Notes: a model not told the origin generated them from the sequence alone. A DNA stretch of 64,000 nucleotides from JAIBJN01 sp035762005 (GCA_035762005.1 DASTQA010000035.1:1-64000); one strand, 5' to 3'; shown: positions 1-8,981, counted from the first letter of the stretch. Made by a program: numbers and translations.

Positions 1-375
1 CCGCATCCGCAAGCGCACCTGTCACATCACGGTCGCGCTCGCGCTCCCGTCCGGCGAGGCGATCCCCGAGCCGGTCGAGCGCCCCGCGCCGGTCGCGGCG
101 CCGCTCCCGGAGGAGCCGTCCGCCGAGGAGGCCGTCCCCGCGGAGGAGGCCTCGCCGGAGGAGGAGCCGAAGGCCAAGTCGACGCGCACGCGCGCGCCGC
201 GCGAGCAGGCGCCCGAGGACGAGGCGCCGGACGAGGAAGCGAAGCCGAAGCCGAAGCGCACGCGCGCGGCCAAGCAGAAGGCCGCGGGCGAGCCCGAGGC
301 CGGCGAGCCGAAGGCGGCGAAGCCTCGGACCAGGCAGAGGAAGAAGACGACCGAGACCGAGGGGAGCGAGGGCTA

Positions 376-376
<1 letters not shown>
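1..376 (+). CDS. rplV: Ribosomal protein L22, C-terminal part (gene starts before the window)
   Basis: Partial gene, read from base 2. The first residues (RIRKRTCHITV) match the conserved C-terminal end of L22, the large-subunit protein that lines the peptide exit tunnel. Position directly upstream of rpsC agrees with the S10 operon order. After the core comes an extension of about 110 residues that is not part of the usual L22. It begins as an acidic Ala/Glu/Pro stretch and becomes a Lys/Arg/Pro mixture, ending TEGSEG. The TAG stop shares its last G with the GTG start of rpsC, so the two are translationally coupled. The tail resembles those on S3, S17 and L15 in this cluster. Confidence 0.9.
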
Positions 377-1418
<1,042 letters not shown>

Positions 1419-1419
<1 letters not shown>

Positions 1420-1844
1420 TGCTCATGCCGCGCAAGACGAAGTTCCGCAAGCAGCACCGCGGGCGGAGACGAGGCGACGCGAAGGGGCAGCAGCAGGTGC
1501 AGTTCGGCGACTTCGGGCTGAAGGCGCTCGAGGCCGGCTGGGTCACCAACCGCCAGATCGAGGCGGCCCGGATCGCCATGACCCGCCACATCAAGCGCGG
1601 GGGGAAGGTCTGGATCAACGTCTTCCCGGACAAGCCGGTGACGCAGAAGCCGGCCGAGACGCGCATGGGCTCGGGGAAGGGCTCGCCCGAGCACTGGGTC
1701 GCCGTGGTCAAGCCCGGCCGGGTCATGTTCGAGCTGGCCGGCGTCTCGGAGGCGCTCGCGAAGGACGCGATGCGCCTCGCGGGCATGAAGCTGCCCGTGA
1801 AGACGAAGTTCGTCCGCCGGGAGGCTGATCTCTTTGAGGGCTAA
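1419..1844 (+). CDS. rplP: Ribosomal protein L16
   Basis: Large-subunit protein L16, which contacts the A-site tRNA and 23S rRNA near the peptidyl transferase centre. The start MLMPRKTKFRKQHRGR is the family signature, and the conserved GKGSPEHWVAVVKPGR segment lies around residues 86-101. At 141 residues it has the normal length. The ATG overlaps the rpsC stop (TGATG), behind the SD sequence GGGAGG. The last codons (1821-1846) nearly duplicate the rpmC start region 85 bp downstream; see the repeat entry. Confidence 0.97.
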
Positions 1845-1931
1845 GACGACGCGGCCCCCGCAGGAGGGGGTTCGCGGGGGAACCACGGGTTCCGCCGCGG
1901 TTGGGGAGGCTGATCGCTTTGCTGGCTAGAG
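1821..1931 (+). repeat. Imperfect direct repeat of a translation-start region flanking the rplP-rpmC gap
   Basis: The 26-bp sequence at 1821-1846, across the end of rplP, is repeated with about four mismatches at 1906-1931, across the SD and start of rpmC. Both copies read GAGGCTGATC, then nCTTTG, then GGCTA. The upstream copy would give TTG-AGG-GCT-AAG (LRAK), which resembles an ordinary L29 start. The 85-bp offset encloses a G/C-rich spacer with GGTTC, GGAACC and GGTTCC elements that can form alternative hairpins (about 1869-1893). The rest of the operon is nearly gap-free. Confidence 0.6.
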
Positions 1932-2122
1932 AGCTGCGTGACCTCTCGGACGAGGAGCTCGTGCGGCGCCTTGCGGAGAGCCGGGAGAACCTCTTCAACC
2001 TCCGCTTTCAGATGGCGACGGGCGCGCTCGACAACACGGCGCGCCTCAAGCTCGCCAAGCGCGACATCGCCCGGATCCTGACGGTCCAGGCGGAACGGAA
2101 CAACTCGCTGGAGAGAAGGTAG
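1919..2122 (+). CDS. rpmC: Ribosomal protein L29
   Basis: Large-subunit protein L29, located near the tunnel exit. The protein reads LLARELRDLSDEELVRRLAE and contains the family motif ENLFNLRFQ, followed by NTARLKLAKRDIARI. I chose the TTG at 1919 because GGGGAGG lies 9 bases upstream and it gives 67 residues, the normal size. An in-frame TTG at 1901 would add six residues with no SD. The gene ends directly before the rpsQ ATG. It is separated from rplP by about 75 bp, which is unusual for this operon. Confidence 0.9.
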   Translation: MLARELRDLSDEELVRRLAESRENLFNLRFQMATGALDNTARLKLAKRDIARILTVQAERNNSLERR

Positions 2123-2908
2123 ATGGCTAGGCCAAGGAAGAAGACAGAGGACCAGCAGGAGCAGGTCGAGGCGACGCCGGCCGAGGAGCCGGCCGCCGAG
2201 GCCGCACCTGCCGAGGACGAGGCTCCCGCCGAGGAGCCGGCCGCCGAGGAGGCGGCTTCGGAGGAGGCTCCGGCCGGCGACGAGCCGGCCCCCGAGCCCG
2301 TGGCCGAGGAGGCTCCCGCCCCGGTGGAGGAAACCCCCGCGGAGGCGGCAGCCGGGGAGGCCGCCGAGGAGGCGTCCGCGCCCGCCGCGGAGGACGAGGC
2401 CGCCGCCGAGGCTGCTCCCGCCGCCGCGGACGAGGCCCCCGCCGAGGAGCCCGGGCCCGAGGCGCCTCCGGTGGAGGAGCCGACCGCCGAGGAGGCCCCC
2501 GCGGCCGAGGCGCCGCCCGCACCGGCCCCGCCGGCCGCCGAGCCGAAGCGGAAGCGCAAGCGCCTCCCGCGCGCCGAGCGCCGGCAGCGGTCGAAGCCCA
2601 AGCGCGAGCGGCCGGCCCAGCGCAAGCCGCTCGGCCGGCAGCCGAAGCCCGAGCATGCGCGCGGGAAGCGGAAGGAGCGCCGCGGGGTCGTCGTCTCGGC
2701 CGCGATGGACAAGACGATCGTCGTCCGGGTCGACAGCGTGAAGCCGCACCCGGTCTACAAGAAGATCGTCCGCCGCTCGACGAAGCTCCACGCGCACGAC
2801 GAGGCGAACTCGGCCAAGGTCGGCGACGTCGTCCGCATCGTCGAGACGCGCCCGCTCTCGAAGACGAAGTCCTGGCGGCTCGCCGAGGTCGTGGAGGCCG
2901 CCAGGTGA
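2123..2908 (+). CDS. rpsQ: Ribosomal protein S17 with a ~187-residue N-terminal extension
   Basis: The S17 core is residues 188-261, from GVVVSAAMDKTIVVRVD through HDEANSAKVGDVVRIVE to the C terminus. This is the whole of a normal S17 of about 85 residues. In front lies an extension: residues 9-140 are almost entirely Ala, Glu, Pro and Asp (PAEE, AEEA, APAE units), and residues 141-187 are strongly basic (KRKRKRLPR, KPKRERP). The frame is open throughout with strong G/C third positions. The ATG at 2123 directly follows the rpmC stop behind GAGAAGG, and no in-frame ATG occurs before residue 195. The stop overlaps rplN (GTGA). Confidence 0.95.
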   Translation: MARPRKKTEDQQEQVEATPAEEPAAEAAPAEDEAPAEEPAAEEAASEEAPAGDEPAPEPVAEEAPAPVEETPAEAAAGEAAEEASAPAAEDEAAAEAAPAAADEAPAEEPGPEAPPVEEPTAEEAPAAEAPPAPAPPAAEPKRKRKRLPRAERRQRSKPKRERPAQRKPLGRQPKPEHARGKRKERRGVVVSAAMDKTIVVRVDSVKPHPVYKKIVRRSTKLHAHDEANSAKVGDVVRIVETRPLSKTKSWRLAEVVEAAR

Positions 2909-3273
2909 TCCAGCAGGAGTCCCGCCTTCGCGTCGCGGACAACACGGGAGCGCGCGAGCTCCTGTGCATCCGCGTGCTCGGCGGCTCCCACCGCCGCTAC
3001 GCGCGCGTCGGCGACGTCATCGTCGGCACGGTCAAGACGGCGACGCCCCAGGGCACCATCAAGAAGGGCGAAGTCGTGAAGGCGGTCGTCGTCCGGACGA
3101 AGAAGCCGTTCGGGCGCGACGACGGGACCTCGATCGCGTTCGACGAGAACGCGGCGGTCATCATCGACGCGCAGCTGAACCCGCGCGGGACCCGCATCTT
3201 CGGCCCCGTCGCGCGCGAGCTGCGCGAGCGCAACTTCATGAAGATCGTCTCACTCGCGCCGGAGGTGTTGTGA
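2905..3273 (+). CDS. rplN: Ribosomal protein L14
   Basis: Large-subunit protein L14, which contacts 16S rRNA at an intersubunit bridge. The sequence has the family signature: start MIQQESRLRVADNTGAREL, then CIRVLGGSHRRYARVGD, and the C-terminal GTRIFGPVARELR. Its 122 residues are the standard length. The GTG start overlaps the rpsQ stop by four bases (GTGA), and one base separates its TGA from the rplX start. Order L14-L24-L5-S14-S8 is the usual spc operon. Confidence 0.98.
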   Translation: MIQQESRLRVADNTGARELLCIRVLGGSHRRYARVGDVIVGTVKTATPQGTIKKGEVVKAVVVRTKKPFGRDDGTSIAFDENAAVIIDAQLNPRGTRIFGPVARELRERNFMKIVSLAPEVL

Positions 3274-3274
3274 C

Positions 3275-3646
3275 GTGGCGCAAGCGATGAAGGTACGGAA
3301 GGGGGACGTCGTCCAAGTCCTCACCGGCAAGGACCGTGGCAAGCAGGGCCGCATCATCGAGGCGGACCCGAAGAAGCGGCGGGTCATCGTCGAGAACCTG
3401 AACGTCGTCAAGCGGCACCGCCGGCCCCGTCCCATGCGCGACTCGAGCCGGATGGGCCAGACCCAGATCCAGCCGGGCGGCGTCTTCGACATCTCGGCGC
3501 CGATCGAGGTGTCGAACGTCATGGTCGTCTGCCCGACCTGCAACCGCGCGACGCGTGTCGGCTACGAGTTCCGCGACTCGAAAGACGGGCGCGTGAAGGT
3601 GCGCGTCTGCAAGCGCGCCGACTGCGGGGAGGTGCTCGACCGCTGA
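3275..3646 (+). CDS. rplX: Ribosomal protein L24
   Basis: Large-subunit assembly initiator L24. An N-terminal KOW motif (KVRKGDVVQVLTGKDRGKQG, residues 6-25) is followed by VENLNVVKRHRRP and the GGVFDISAPIEVSNVMVVCP segment. Near the C terminus are two Cys pairs (CPTCN and CKRADC) that could form a zinc site, as in some actinobacterial L24. Length 123. GTG start one base after rplN; the stop overlaps the rplE ATG (TGATG). Confidence 0.97.
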   Translation: MAQAMKVRKGDVVQVLTGKDRGKQGRIIEADPKKRRVIVENLNVVKRHRRPRPMRDSSRMGQTQIQPGGVFDISAPIEVSNVMVVCPTCNRATRVGYEFRDSKDGRVKVRVCKRADCGEVLDR

Positions 3647-4236
3647 TGGCGACGAAGACGACCACGAAGCCCGGGGCCGAGAACGGCTACGCGCCGCGCC
3701 TCAAGGGGCGGTACGAGCGGGAGGTCCGGCCGGCGCTCAAGGAGCAGTTCGGCTTCAGCTCGATCATGCAGACGCCCCGGATCGAGAAGATCACCGTGAA
3801 CATGGGCGTCGGCGAGGCGAAGACGAACGCCCGCGCGCTCGACAAGGCGGTCGAGGAGCTGACGACGATCACGGGCCAGCGGGCCCAGATCACGCGCGCG
3901 AAGAAGTCGATCGCCGGCTTCAAGATCCGCGAGGGGATGCCGATCGGGGCCAAGGCGACGCTCAGGGGCGTCCGCATGTACGAGTTCCTCGACCGCCTCG
4001 TCTCCATCGCGCTCCCCCGGATCCGCGACTTCCGCGGGCTCTCGCCCGGGAGCTTCGACGGCCGCGGGAACTACTCGATCGGCGTGCGCGAGCAGATCAT
4101 CTTCCCCGAGATCAACTACGACGACGTCGAGACGGTACGCGGCCTCGACGTCGTCATCACGACGAGCGCGCGGACGGACGAGGAGGGCTTGGCGCTCCTG
4201 CGCGGGCTCGGGCTTCCGTTCCGCACCGAGGACTAG
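3646..4236 (+). CDS. rplE: Ribosomal protein L5
   Basis: 5S rRNA-binding protein L5. Conserved segments include RIEKITVNMGVGEA, TGQRAQITRAKKSIAGFKIREG, the FLDRLVSIALPRIRDFRGL motif and NYSIGVREQIIFPEINYD. It has 196 residues, slightly longer than usual because of a short N-terminal lead (MATKTTTKPGAENGY). The ATG overlaps the rplX stop. A 20-base gap with a clear GGAGG-type SD separates it from rpsZ. Confidence 0.97.
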   Translation: MATKTTTKPGAENGYAPRLKGRYEREVRPALKEQFGFSSIMQTPRIEKITVNMGVGEAKTNARALDKAVEELTTITGQRAQITRAKKSIAGFKIREGMPIGAKATLRGVRMYEFLDRLVSIALPRIRDFRGLSPGSFDGRGNYSIGVREQIIFPEINYDDVETVRGLDVVITTSARTDEEGLALLRGLGLPFRTED

Positions 4237-4256
4237 GCAGGAGAGCTAGGAGGAGC

Positions 4257-4442
4257 ATGGCCAAGAAGAGCCTGATCGCGAAGGCCGCCCGCCCGCCGAA
4301 GTACAGGACGCGGGCCTACAGCCGGTGCAACCGGTGCGGACGCCCGCGCGCGGTGTACCGGAAGTTCGGACTCTGCCGGATCTGCCTGCGCGAGCTCGCG
4401 CACGAGGGCTTCATCCCCGGCATGACGAAGTCGAGCTGGTAG
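4257..4442 (+). CDS. rpsZ: Ribosomal protein S14, zinc-binding type
   Basis: Short, zinc-ribbon form of S14 (61 residues), with CNRCGRP and CRICLRE giving the Cys4 site around residues 24-43. It ends HEGFIPGMTKSSW, the typical C terminus. The zinc-independent long S14 is about 101 residues, so this is the C+ paralogue. SD GGAGG lies just upstream of the ATG. Some actinobacteria keep a second, zinc-free S14 under Zur control elsewhere; none is in this window. Confidence 0.97.
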   Translation: MAKKSLIAKAARPPKYRTRAYSRCNRCGRPRAVYRKFGLCRICLRELAHEGFIPGMTKSSW

Positions 4443-4451
4443 GGGGCGGCG

Positions 4452-4847
4452 ATGCTGAACGATCCCATCTCCGACATGCTGACGCGCATTCGCAACGCGA
4501 ACCGGGCGCTCCACGAGACGACGACGATGCCCTCCTCGCGGACGAAGGTCGAGATCGCGCGCGTCCTCAAGGACGAGGGCTACATCAAGGACTACCGCGT
4601 CGAGAAGGGCGAGTCCTTCGATACCCTGACCGTCGAGCTCAAGTTCGGCCGGAACCGCGAGCGCGTCATCACCGACCTGCGCCGCATCTCCAAGCCCGGC
4701 CGCCGCGTCTACGCCCGCAAGGACCGCCTCCCGCGCGTCCTCGGCGGGATGGGCACGGCGATCATGTCCACGTCCAACGGCCTCGTCACGAGCCGCACGG
4801 CGCAGGAGCTCGGCGTCGGCGGCGAGGTGATCTGCTTCGTCTGGTAA
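4452..4847 (+). CDS. rpsH: Ribosomal protein S8
   Basis: Small-subunit assembly protein S8, the 16S rRNA binder that in E. coli also represses the spc operon. The start MLNDPISDMLTRIRNAN and the C-terminal TSNGLVTSRTAQELGVGGEVICFVW are family signatures; 131 residues is normal. ATG 9 bases after the rpsZ stop with a G-rich SD. I did not find an obvious S8 mimic site near the rplE start, but this cannot be judged by eye. Confidence 0.97.
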   Translation: MLNDPISDMLTRIRNANRALHETTTMPSSRTKVEIARVLKDEGYIKDYRVEKGESFDTLTVELKFGRNRERVITDLRRISKPGRRVYARKDRLPRVLGGMGTAIMSTSNGLVTSRTAQELGVGGEVICFVW

Positions 4848-4851
4848 CTCC

Positions 4852-5385
4852 ATGTCGCGCATCGGCAAAAGACCAATCGAGCTTCCGGCGGGCGTCTCCG
4901 TGTCGCTCTCCCCTGGCCGCGTGATGGTGAACGGCCCGCTCGGCGAGCTCTCGCAGCAGGTGCCCCGGCGCATCGCCATCGAGCAGGCCGACGGCGAGCT
5001 CGTCGTCACCCGCCCGACCGAGCGCGGGGAGGACCGCGCGCTGCACGGCCTCACGCGCTCGCTCGTGGCGAACATGGTGGAGGGCGTGACGAAGGGCTTC
5101 GAGAAGCGCCTCGAGATCCAGGGCGTCGGCTACCGGGCCACGATGCGCGGCGCCGACCTCGAGCTCAACGTCGGGTACTCGCATCCGGTCGTGAAGAAGG
5201 CGCCCGCCGGGATCACGTTCGAGGTGCCCACCCCGACGCAGATCCTCGTCAAGGGGATCGACAAGCAGGCGGTCGGCCAGGTCGCCGCCGAGGTGCGCAG
5301 CGTGCGCCCGCCCGAGCCCTACAAGGGCAAGGGGATCCGCTACGAGGGCGAGTACGTGCGCCGCAAGGTCGGGAAGCGCGCCTGA
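4852..5385 (+). CDS. rplF: Ribosomal protein L6
   Basis: Large-subunit protein L6, next to the sarcin-ricin loop and factor-binding site. The start MSRIGKRPIELPAGVSVS and the motif VRPPEPYKGKGIRYEGEYV are diagnostic. At 177 residues it has two L6 domains of normal size. Four bases separate it from rpsH. No purine-rich SD is visible there, so translation is probably coupled. Its stop overlaps the rplR ATG (TGATG). Confidence 0.97.
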   Translation: MSRIGKRPIELPAGVSVSLSPGRVMVNGPLGELSQQVPRRIAIEQADGELVVTRPTERGEDRALHGLTRSLVANMVEGVTKGFEKRLEIQGVGYRATMRGADLELNVGYSHPVVKKAPAGITFEVPTPTQILVKGIDKQAVGQVAAEVRSVRPPEPYKGKGIRYEGEYVRRKVGKRA

Positions 5386-5741
5386 TGCCCGTCCTCACGG
5401 TCAGGCAGGCGCGCGAGCGCCGTCACCGGCGGGTCCGCCGCAAGATCTTCGGGACGGCCGAGCGGCCGCGCCTCGCCGTGCGGCGCTCGAACCGCGGCAT
5501 CGAGGCCCAGCTCGTCGACGACCTCGAGGGGAAGACGCTCGCGGCCGCCAACCACATGGGCGTGAAGAAGGGCTTCAAAGGCTCGAAGCGCGAGCAGGCG
5601 GCCGAGGTCGGCAAGCTGCTCGCCGCGAGCGCGAAGAAGGCCGGGATCGAGACCGTCGTGTTCGACCGCGGCGGCTACCTCTACCACGGGCGCGTCAAGG
5701 CGCTCGCCGACGGAGCACGCGAGGGAGGCTTGAGATTTTGA
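5385..5741 (+). CDS. rplR: Ribosomal protein L18
   Basis: 5S rRNA-binding protein L18. Conserved stretches: RRHRRVRRKIFGTAERPRLAV, the AAEVGKLLA segment and the C-terminal VFDRGGYLYHGRVKALADGAREGGLRF. 118 residues, normal. Its TGA overlaps the TTG start of rpsE by three bases (TTGA), an unusually tight coupling even for this operon. Confidence 0.97.
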   Translation: MPVLTVRQARERRHRRVRRKIFGTAERPRLAVRRSNRGIEAQLVDDLEGKTLAAANHMGVKKGFKGSKREQAAEVGKLLAASAKKAGIETVVFDRGGYLYHGRVKALADGAREGGLRF

Positions 5742-6367
5742 GCACCGTGGAACGGCAGGTCGAGCGCAACCTCGAGATCGACGCGCGCGAGCTGAAGGAG
5801 CGCGTCGTCGAGATCAATCGCGTCGCCAAGGTCGTGCAGGGCGGCCGGCGCTTCTCGTTCACCGCGCTCGTCGTCATCGGCGACGAGGTCGATCGGGTCG
5901 GCGTCGGCTACGGGAAGGCGCGCGAGGTCCCGCTCGCCATCTCGAAGGCCGTCGACGACGCGAAGAAGAACCTCTTCCAGGTGCCGAAGCACGGCCAGAC
6001 GATCACGCACGAGGTCCTGGGCCGCTCCGACGCCGCCCGCGTCCTCCTGCGCCCCGCGAGCGAGGGCACGGGGGTCATCGCGGGCGGGGGCGTCCGCGCC
6101 GTCCTCGAGCTCGCGGGCATCCGCGACATCCTCGCGAAGAGCCTCGGCAACCCCAATCCCATCAATCTGCTCAAGGCGACCGTGAACGGCCTCAAGAGCC
6201 TGCGCCGGCCCGAGGAGGTCGCCCGCATCCGCGGCAAGGCGGTCGAGGACATTCTCTTCCCGCGCGCGCGGGAAGAGAACGAGACGACGGCGACCGCTCC
6301 CGCCTCGCCCGAGCCCGCGAGCGCGGCTTCCGACGATGAAGAAGATCAGGATCACGCAGGTTCGTAG
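5738..6367 (+). CDS. rpsE: Ribosomal protein S5 with short acidic C-terminal tail
   Basis: Small-subunit protein S5, involved in accuracy and mRNA unwinding. The dsRNA-binding fold is clear: VVQGGRRFSFTALVVIGD, GVGYGKAREVP and GTGVIAGGGVRAVLELAGIRD. The core ends near residue 171 (VEDILFP). About 38 further residues are acidic and Ala/Ser-rich (ASDDEEDQDHAGS). Start TTG at 5738, inside the rplR stop. The tail coding region overlaps rpmD by 32 bases in another frame, so tail and L30 N terminus constrain each other. Confidence 0.97.
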   Translation: MSTVERQVERNLEIDARELKERVVEINRVAKVVQGGRRFSFTALVVIGDEVDRVGVGYGKAREVPLAISKAVDDAKKNLFQVPKHGQTITHEVLGRSDAARVLLRPASEGTGVIAGGGVRAVLELAGIRDILAKSLGNPNPINLLKATVNGLKSLRRPEEVARIRGKAVEDILFPRAREENETTATAPASPEPASAASDDEEDQDHAGS

Positions 6368-6515
6368 CCAGATCGGCCAGACGGAGCGCCATCGCGGCAC
6401 GTTGCGGGCGCTCGGCCTGGGCCGGATCGGGCGGAGCACCGAGCGCGAAGCCGGCCCGGAGACGCTCGGTATGCTCCGGAAGGTCCGCCACCTCGTGAAG
6501 GTCGAGGACGTCTGA
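6336..6515 (+). CDS. rpmD: Ribosomal protein L30
   Basis: Small ribosomal protein of 59 residues: MKKIRITQVRSQIGQ, then RHRGTLRALGLGRIGRS and the terminal VRHLVKVED, all typical of bacterial L30. The ATG at 6336 lies inside the 3' end of rpsE, a 32-base overlap. The gene sits between rpsE and rplO, as in the standard spc operon, and two bases separate its TGA from the rplO ATG. Confidence 0.95.
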   Translation: MKKIRITQVRSQIGQTERHRGTLRALGLGRIGRSTEREAGPETLGMLRKVRHLVKVEDV

Positions 6516-6517
6516 CC

Positions 6518-7132
6518 ATGGCCGCGGAAGAGCGCGACGAGCTCAGCCTCTCGAGCCTGAGGCCGGCCCAGAAGCGCCGCGCGCGCAAGCGCGTCGGCCG
6601 CGGCCTGGGCTCGGGCAAGGGCCGGTACTCCGGCCGCGGGATCAAGGGCCAGAAGTCCCGCTCCGGCTCGCACACGATGCGGCCCGGCTTCGAGGGCGGT
6701 CAGATGCCGATCTACATGCGGCTCGGCAAGCAGCGCGGGGCGACGTCGAAGGACGCCATGCCGATCGGCCCGCATCGCACGCACACCGTGCCGGTGAACC
6801 TCCGCGAGCTCGACCGGGTCTTCGACGACGGCGCCGAGGTCACCCTCGAGGCGATGGTCGAGAAGGGCCTGATCAAGAACACGCGGACCGACGTCAAGGT
6901 GCTCGGCCAGGGCGAGCTGAAGAAGAAGCTCGCCGTGACGGCCCACGCCTTCTCCGCCTCCGCGCGGGAGAAGATCGAGGGGGCCGGCGGCTCCGCCACC
7001 GCTCTGCGGCCCCCGCGCGAGGAGCGGAAGCGCAAGCGCGCGAAGCGCGCCCAGAGCCCGGCCGAGGAGCCGGTGGAGGCGCCGGCGGCCGAGGAGGCCG
7101 AGGCGGCGGAGGACGAGGAGCAGGCCGGCTAG
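6518..7132 (+). CDS. rplO: Ribosomal protein L15 with basic/acidic C-terminal tail
   Basis: Large-subunit protein L15. The glycine-rich N-terminal part (KRVGRGLGSGKGRYSGRG, then GFEGGQMP) and the KVLGQGEL segment identify it. The core ends around residue 165. A tail of about 40 residues follows: first basic (REERKRKRAKRA), then acidic (AEEPVEAPAAEEAEAAEDEEQ). Length 204, against about 145-150 usually. The TAG stop is immediately followed by the GTG of secY. Confidence 0.97.
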   Translation: MAAEERDELSLSSLRPAQKRRARKRVGRGLGSGKGRYSGRGIKGQKSRSGSHTMRPGFEGGQMPIYMRLGKQRGATSKDAMPIGPHRTHTVPVNLRELDRVFDDGAEVTLEAMVEKGLIKNTRTDVKVLGQGELKKKLAVTAHAFSASAREKIEGAGGSATALRPPREERKRKRAKRAQSPAEEPVEAPAAEEAEAAEDEEQAG

Positions 7133-8386
7133 GTGTTCTCCTGGCTCACGAACGCCTGGCGCGTCCCCGAGCTTCGGCGCCGCCTGCTCTTCACGGCGGT
7201 CATCCTCGCCATCTACCGGCTCGGCAGCTGGATCCCGGTCCCGGGCGTGGACTCCTCGCAGATCGAGGCGTACTTCGACGGCCAGGGCGGGACGATCCTC
7301 GGGCTCCTCAACATCTTCTCCGGCGGCGCGCTCAGCCAGTTCGCGGTCTTCGCGCTCGGGATCATGCCGTACATCACGGCGTCGATCATCCTCCAGCTCA
7401 TGACCGTGGTGATCCCGCGGCTCGAGCAGCTGCAGAAGGAGGGCGAGTCGGGCTACGCGAAGATCAACCAGTACACGCGCTACCTCACGGTCGTCCTGGC
7501 GGCGCTCCAGGCGGCGGGCTACTCGTACCTCTTCAGCCGGCAGGGCGCGCTCGACCTGACCGCGGGCCGCTTCGTCCTCATCGTCGTCTCGCTCACCGCC
7601 GGGACGACGCTCCTCATGTGGATGGGCGAGCTGATCACGAAGCGCGGCGTCGGGAACGGCATCTCGCTCCTCATCTTCGCGTCCATCCTCTCGGGCCTGC
7701 CCGGCGGCATTCGCGCCTGGTGGGCGGGCGACGCGTTCGAGCGGCTCATGTTCCCGCTCATCGCGCTCGCGATCATCGTCGCGGTCGTCTTCGTGCAAGA
7801 GGGCCAGCGGCGGATCCCCATCCAGTACGCGAAGCGGATGGTGGGCCGGCGCATGACCGCCGGCGGCTCGACCTACATGCCGCTGCGCGTGAACATGGCC
7901 GGCGTCATCCCGATCATCTTCGCGGCCGCGATCATGGCCTTCCCGCCGACGGTGGCCCAGTTCTTCCCCCAGACGCAGACCTTCATCAACGAGAACTTCT
8001 CGCCGACCGCCCTGCCCTACCTCCTCCTGCAGGGCTTCATGATCGTCGTCTTCACGTACTTCTACACGGCCGTCCAGTTCAACCCGATCGACCAGGCGGA
8101 CAACCTCCGCAAGCACGGCGGCTACATCCCGGGCATCCGGCCCGGCCCGCCGACTGCGCAGTACCTCGACCGCGTGCTGACGCGCCTGACGCTCCCCGGC
8201 TCCCTCTACCTCGCGCTCGTGGCGACCCTGCCGACGCTCTTCATCCGCTACGGGGGCTTCTCCCAGGCGACCTCGGCCGCCCTCGGCGGCACGTCGATCC
8301 TCATCGTGGTGGGCGTCGCGCTCGACACCATGCGCCAGATGGAGTCGCAGATGATGATGCGCCACTACGAGGGCTTCCTGCGCTGA
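7133..8386 (+). CDS. secY: Preprotein translocase subunit SecY
   Basis: Central channel of the Sec translocon in the cytoplasmic membrane. 417 residues with ten predicted membrane segments. Signatures include WIPVPGVDSSQI, NIFSGGALSQFAVFALGIMPYI (plug and TM2), GESGYAKINQYTRY, MGELITKRGVGNGISLLI and the cytosolic loop RRIPIQYAKRMVG. Start GTG directly after rplO, as in the classical spc operon, so membrane translocation capacity is tied to ribosome synthesis. Confidence 0.97.
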   Translation: MFSWLTNAWRVPELRRRLLFTAVILAIYRLGSWIPVPGVDSSQIEAYFDGQGGTILGLLNIFSGGALSQFAVFALGIMPYITASIILQLMTVVIPRLEQLQKEGESGYAKINQYTRYLTVVLAALQAAGYSYLFSRQGALDLTAGRFVLIVVSLTAGTTLLMWMGELITKRGVGNGISLLIFASILSGLPGGIRAWWAGDAFERLMFPLIALAIIVAVVFVQEGQRRIPIQYAKRMVGRRMTAGGSTYMPLRVNMAGVIPIIFAAAIMAFPPTVAQFFPQTQTFINENFSPTALPYLLLQGFMIVVFTYFYTAVQFNPIDQADNLRKHGGYIPGIRPGPPTAQYLDRVLTRLTLPGSLYLALVATLPTLFIRYGGFSQATSAALGGTSILIVVGVALDTMRQMESQMMMRHYEGFLR

Positions 8387-8390
8387 CGTC

Positions 8391-8981
8391 GTGCCTCTCG
8401 ACATCGTCATCCTCGGGCCCCCCGGGGCCGGCAAGGGCACGCAGGGGAAGCTCATCGCCGCGGACGCCGGGATCCCGCACGTCAACACCGGCGACATGTT
8501 CCGGGCGGCGTGCGCCGCGGGCACGGAGCTCGGGCAGCGCGTCCAGTCGATCATCGACGCCGGCGACCTCGTCCCGGACGAGCTGACGACCGAGGTCGTC
8601 CGCGAACGACTCGCCCAGGACGACACCGCCGGCGGCTTCGTCCTCGACGGCTTCCCGCGGACCCTCGCACAGGCGGAGGCGCTCGACCGCGTCCTCGCCG
8701 AGATCGACCGCGGCCGGCTGAGCGTCGTGCTCGACTTCCAGGTCCCCGACGAGGTCTCCGTCGCGCGGCTGCTCGGCCGCGCGCAGGTCGAGGGGAGGAG
8801 CGACGACACCCCGGACAAGGTCCAGCACCGCCTCCGCGTCTACCACGAGCAGAGCGAGCCCGTGGTGGAGTACTACCGGGCGCGCAGCATCCTCGTCGGC
8901 ATCCACGCCGACCGCCCCCTCGAGGAGGTCTTCGCCGAGGTGCAGCAGGTGCTCGCCGCAGCCCAGCAGGGCGGGACATGA
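8391..8981 (+). CDS. adk: Adenylate kinase, short-lid type
   Basis: Converts ATP plus AMP to two ADP. The P-loop GPPGAGKGT is at residues 9-17, followed by NTGDMFRAA (AMP site), the DGFPRTLAQA motif and QHRLRVYHEQSEPVVEYY. 196 residues. The LID is the short form without zinc-binding cysteines. GTG start four bases after secY. Its stop overlaps the map ATG (ATGA), giving the common secY-adk-map arrangement. Confidence 0.96.
   Translation: MPLDIVILGPPGAGKGTQGKLIAADAGIPHVNTGDMFRAACAAGTELGQRVQSIIDAGDLVPDELTTEVVRERLAQDDTAGGFVLDGFPRTLAQAEALDRVLAEIDRGRLSVVLDFQVPDEVSVARLLGRAQVEGRSDDTPDKVQHRLRVYHEQSEPVVEYYRARSILVGIHADRPLEEVFAEVQQVLAAAQQGGT

Noticed and set aside
5681..8818. 1045-codon open frame on the minus strand under rplR-adk
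   Set aside because: Fully antisense to conserved ribosomal and secY genes; a shadow of strong G/C third-position bias with no recognizable domain.
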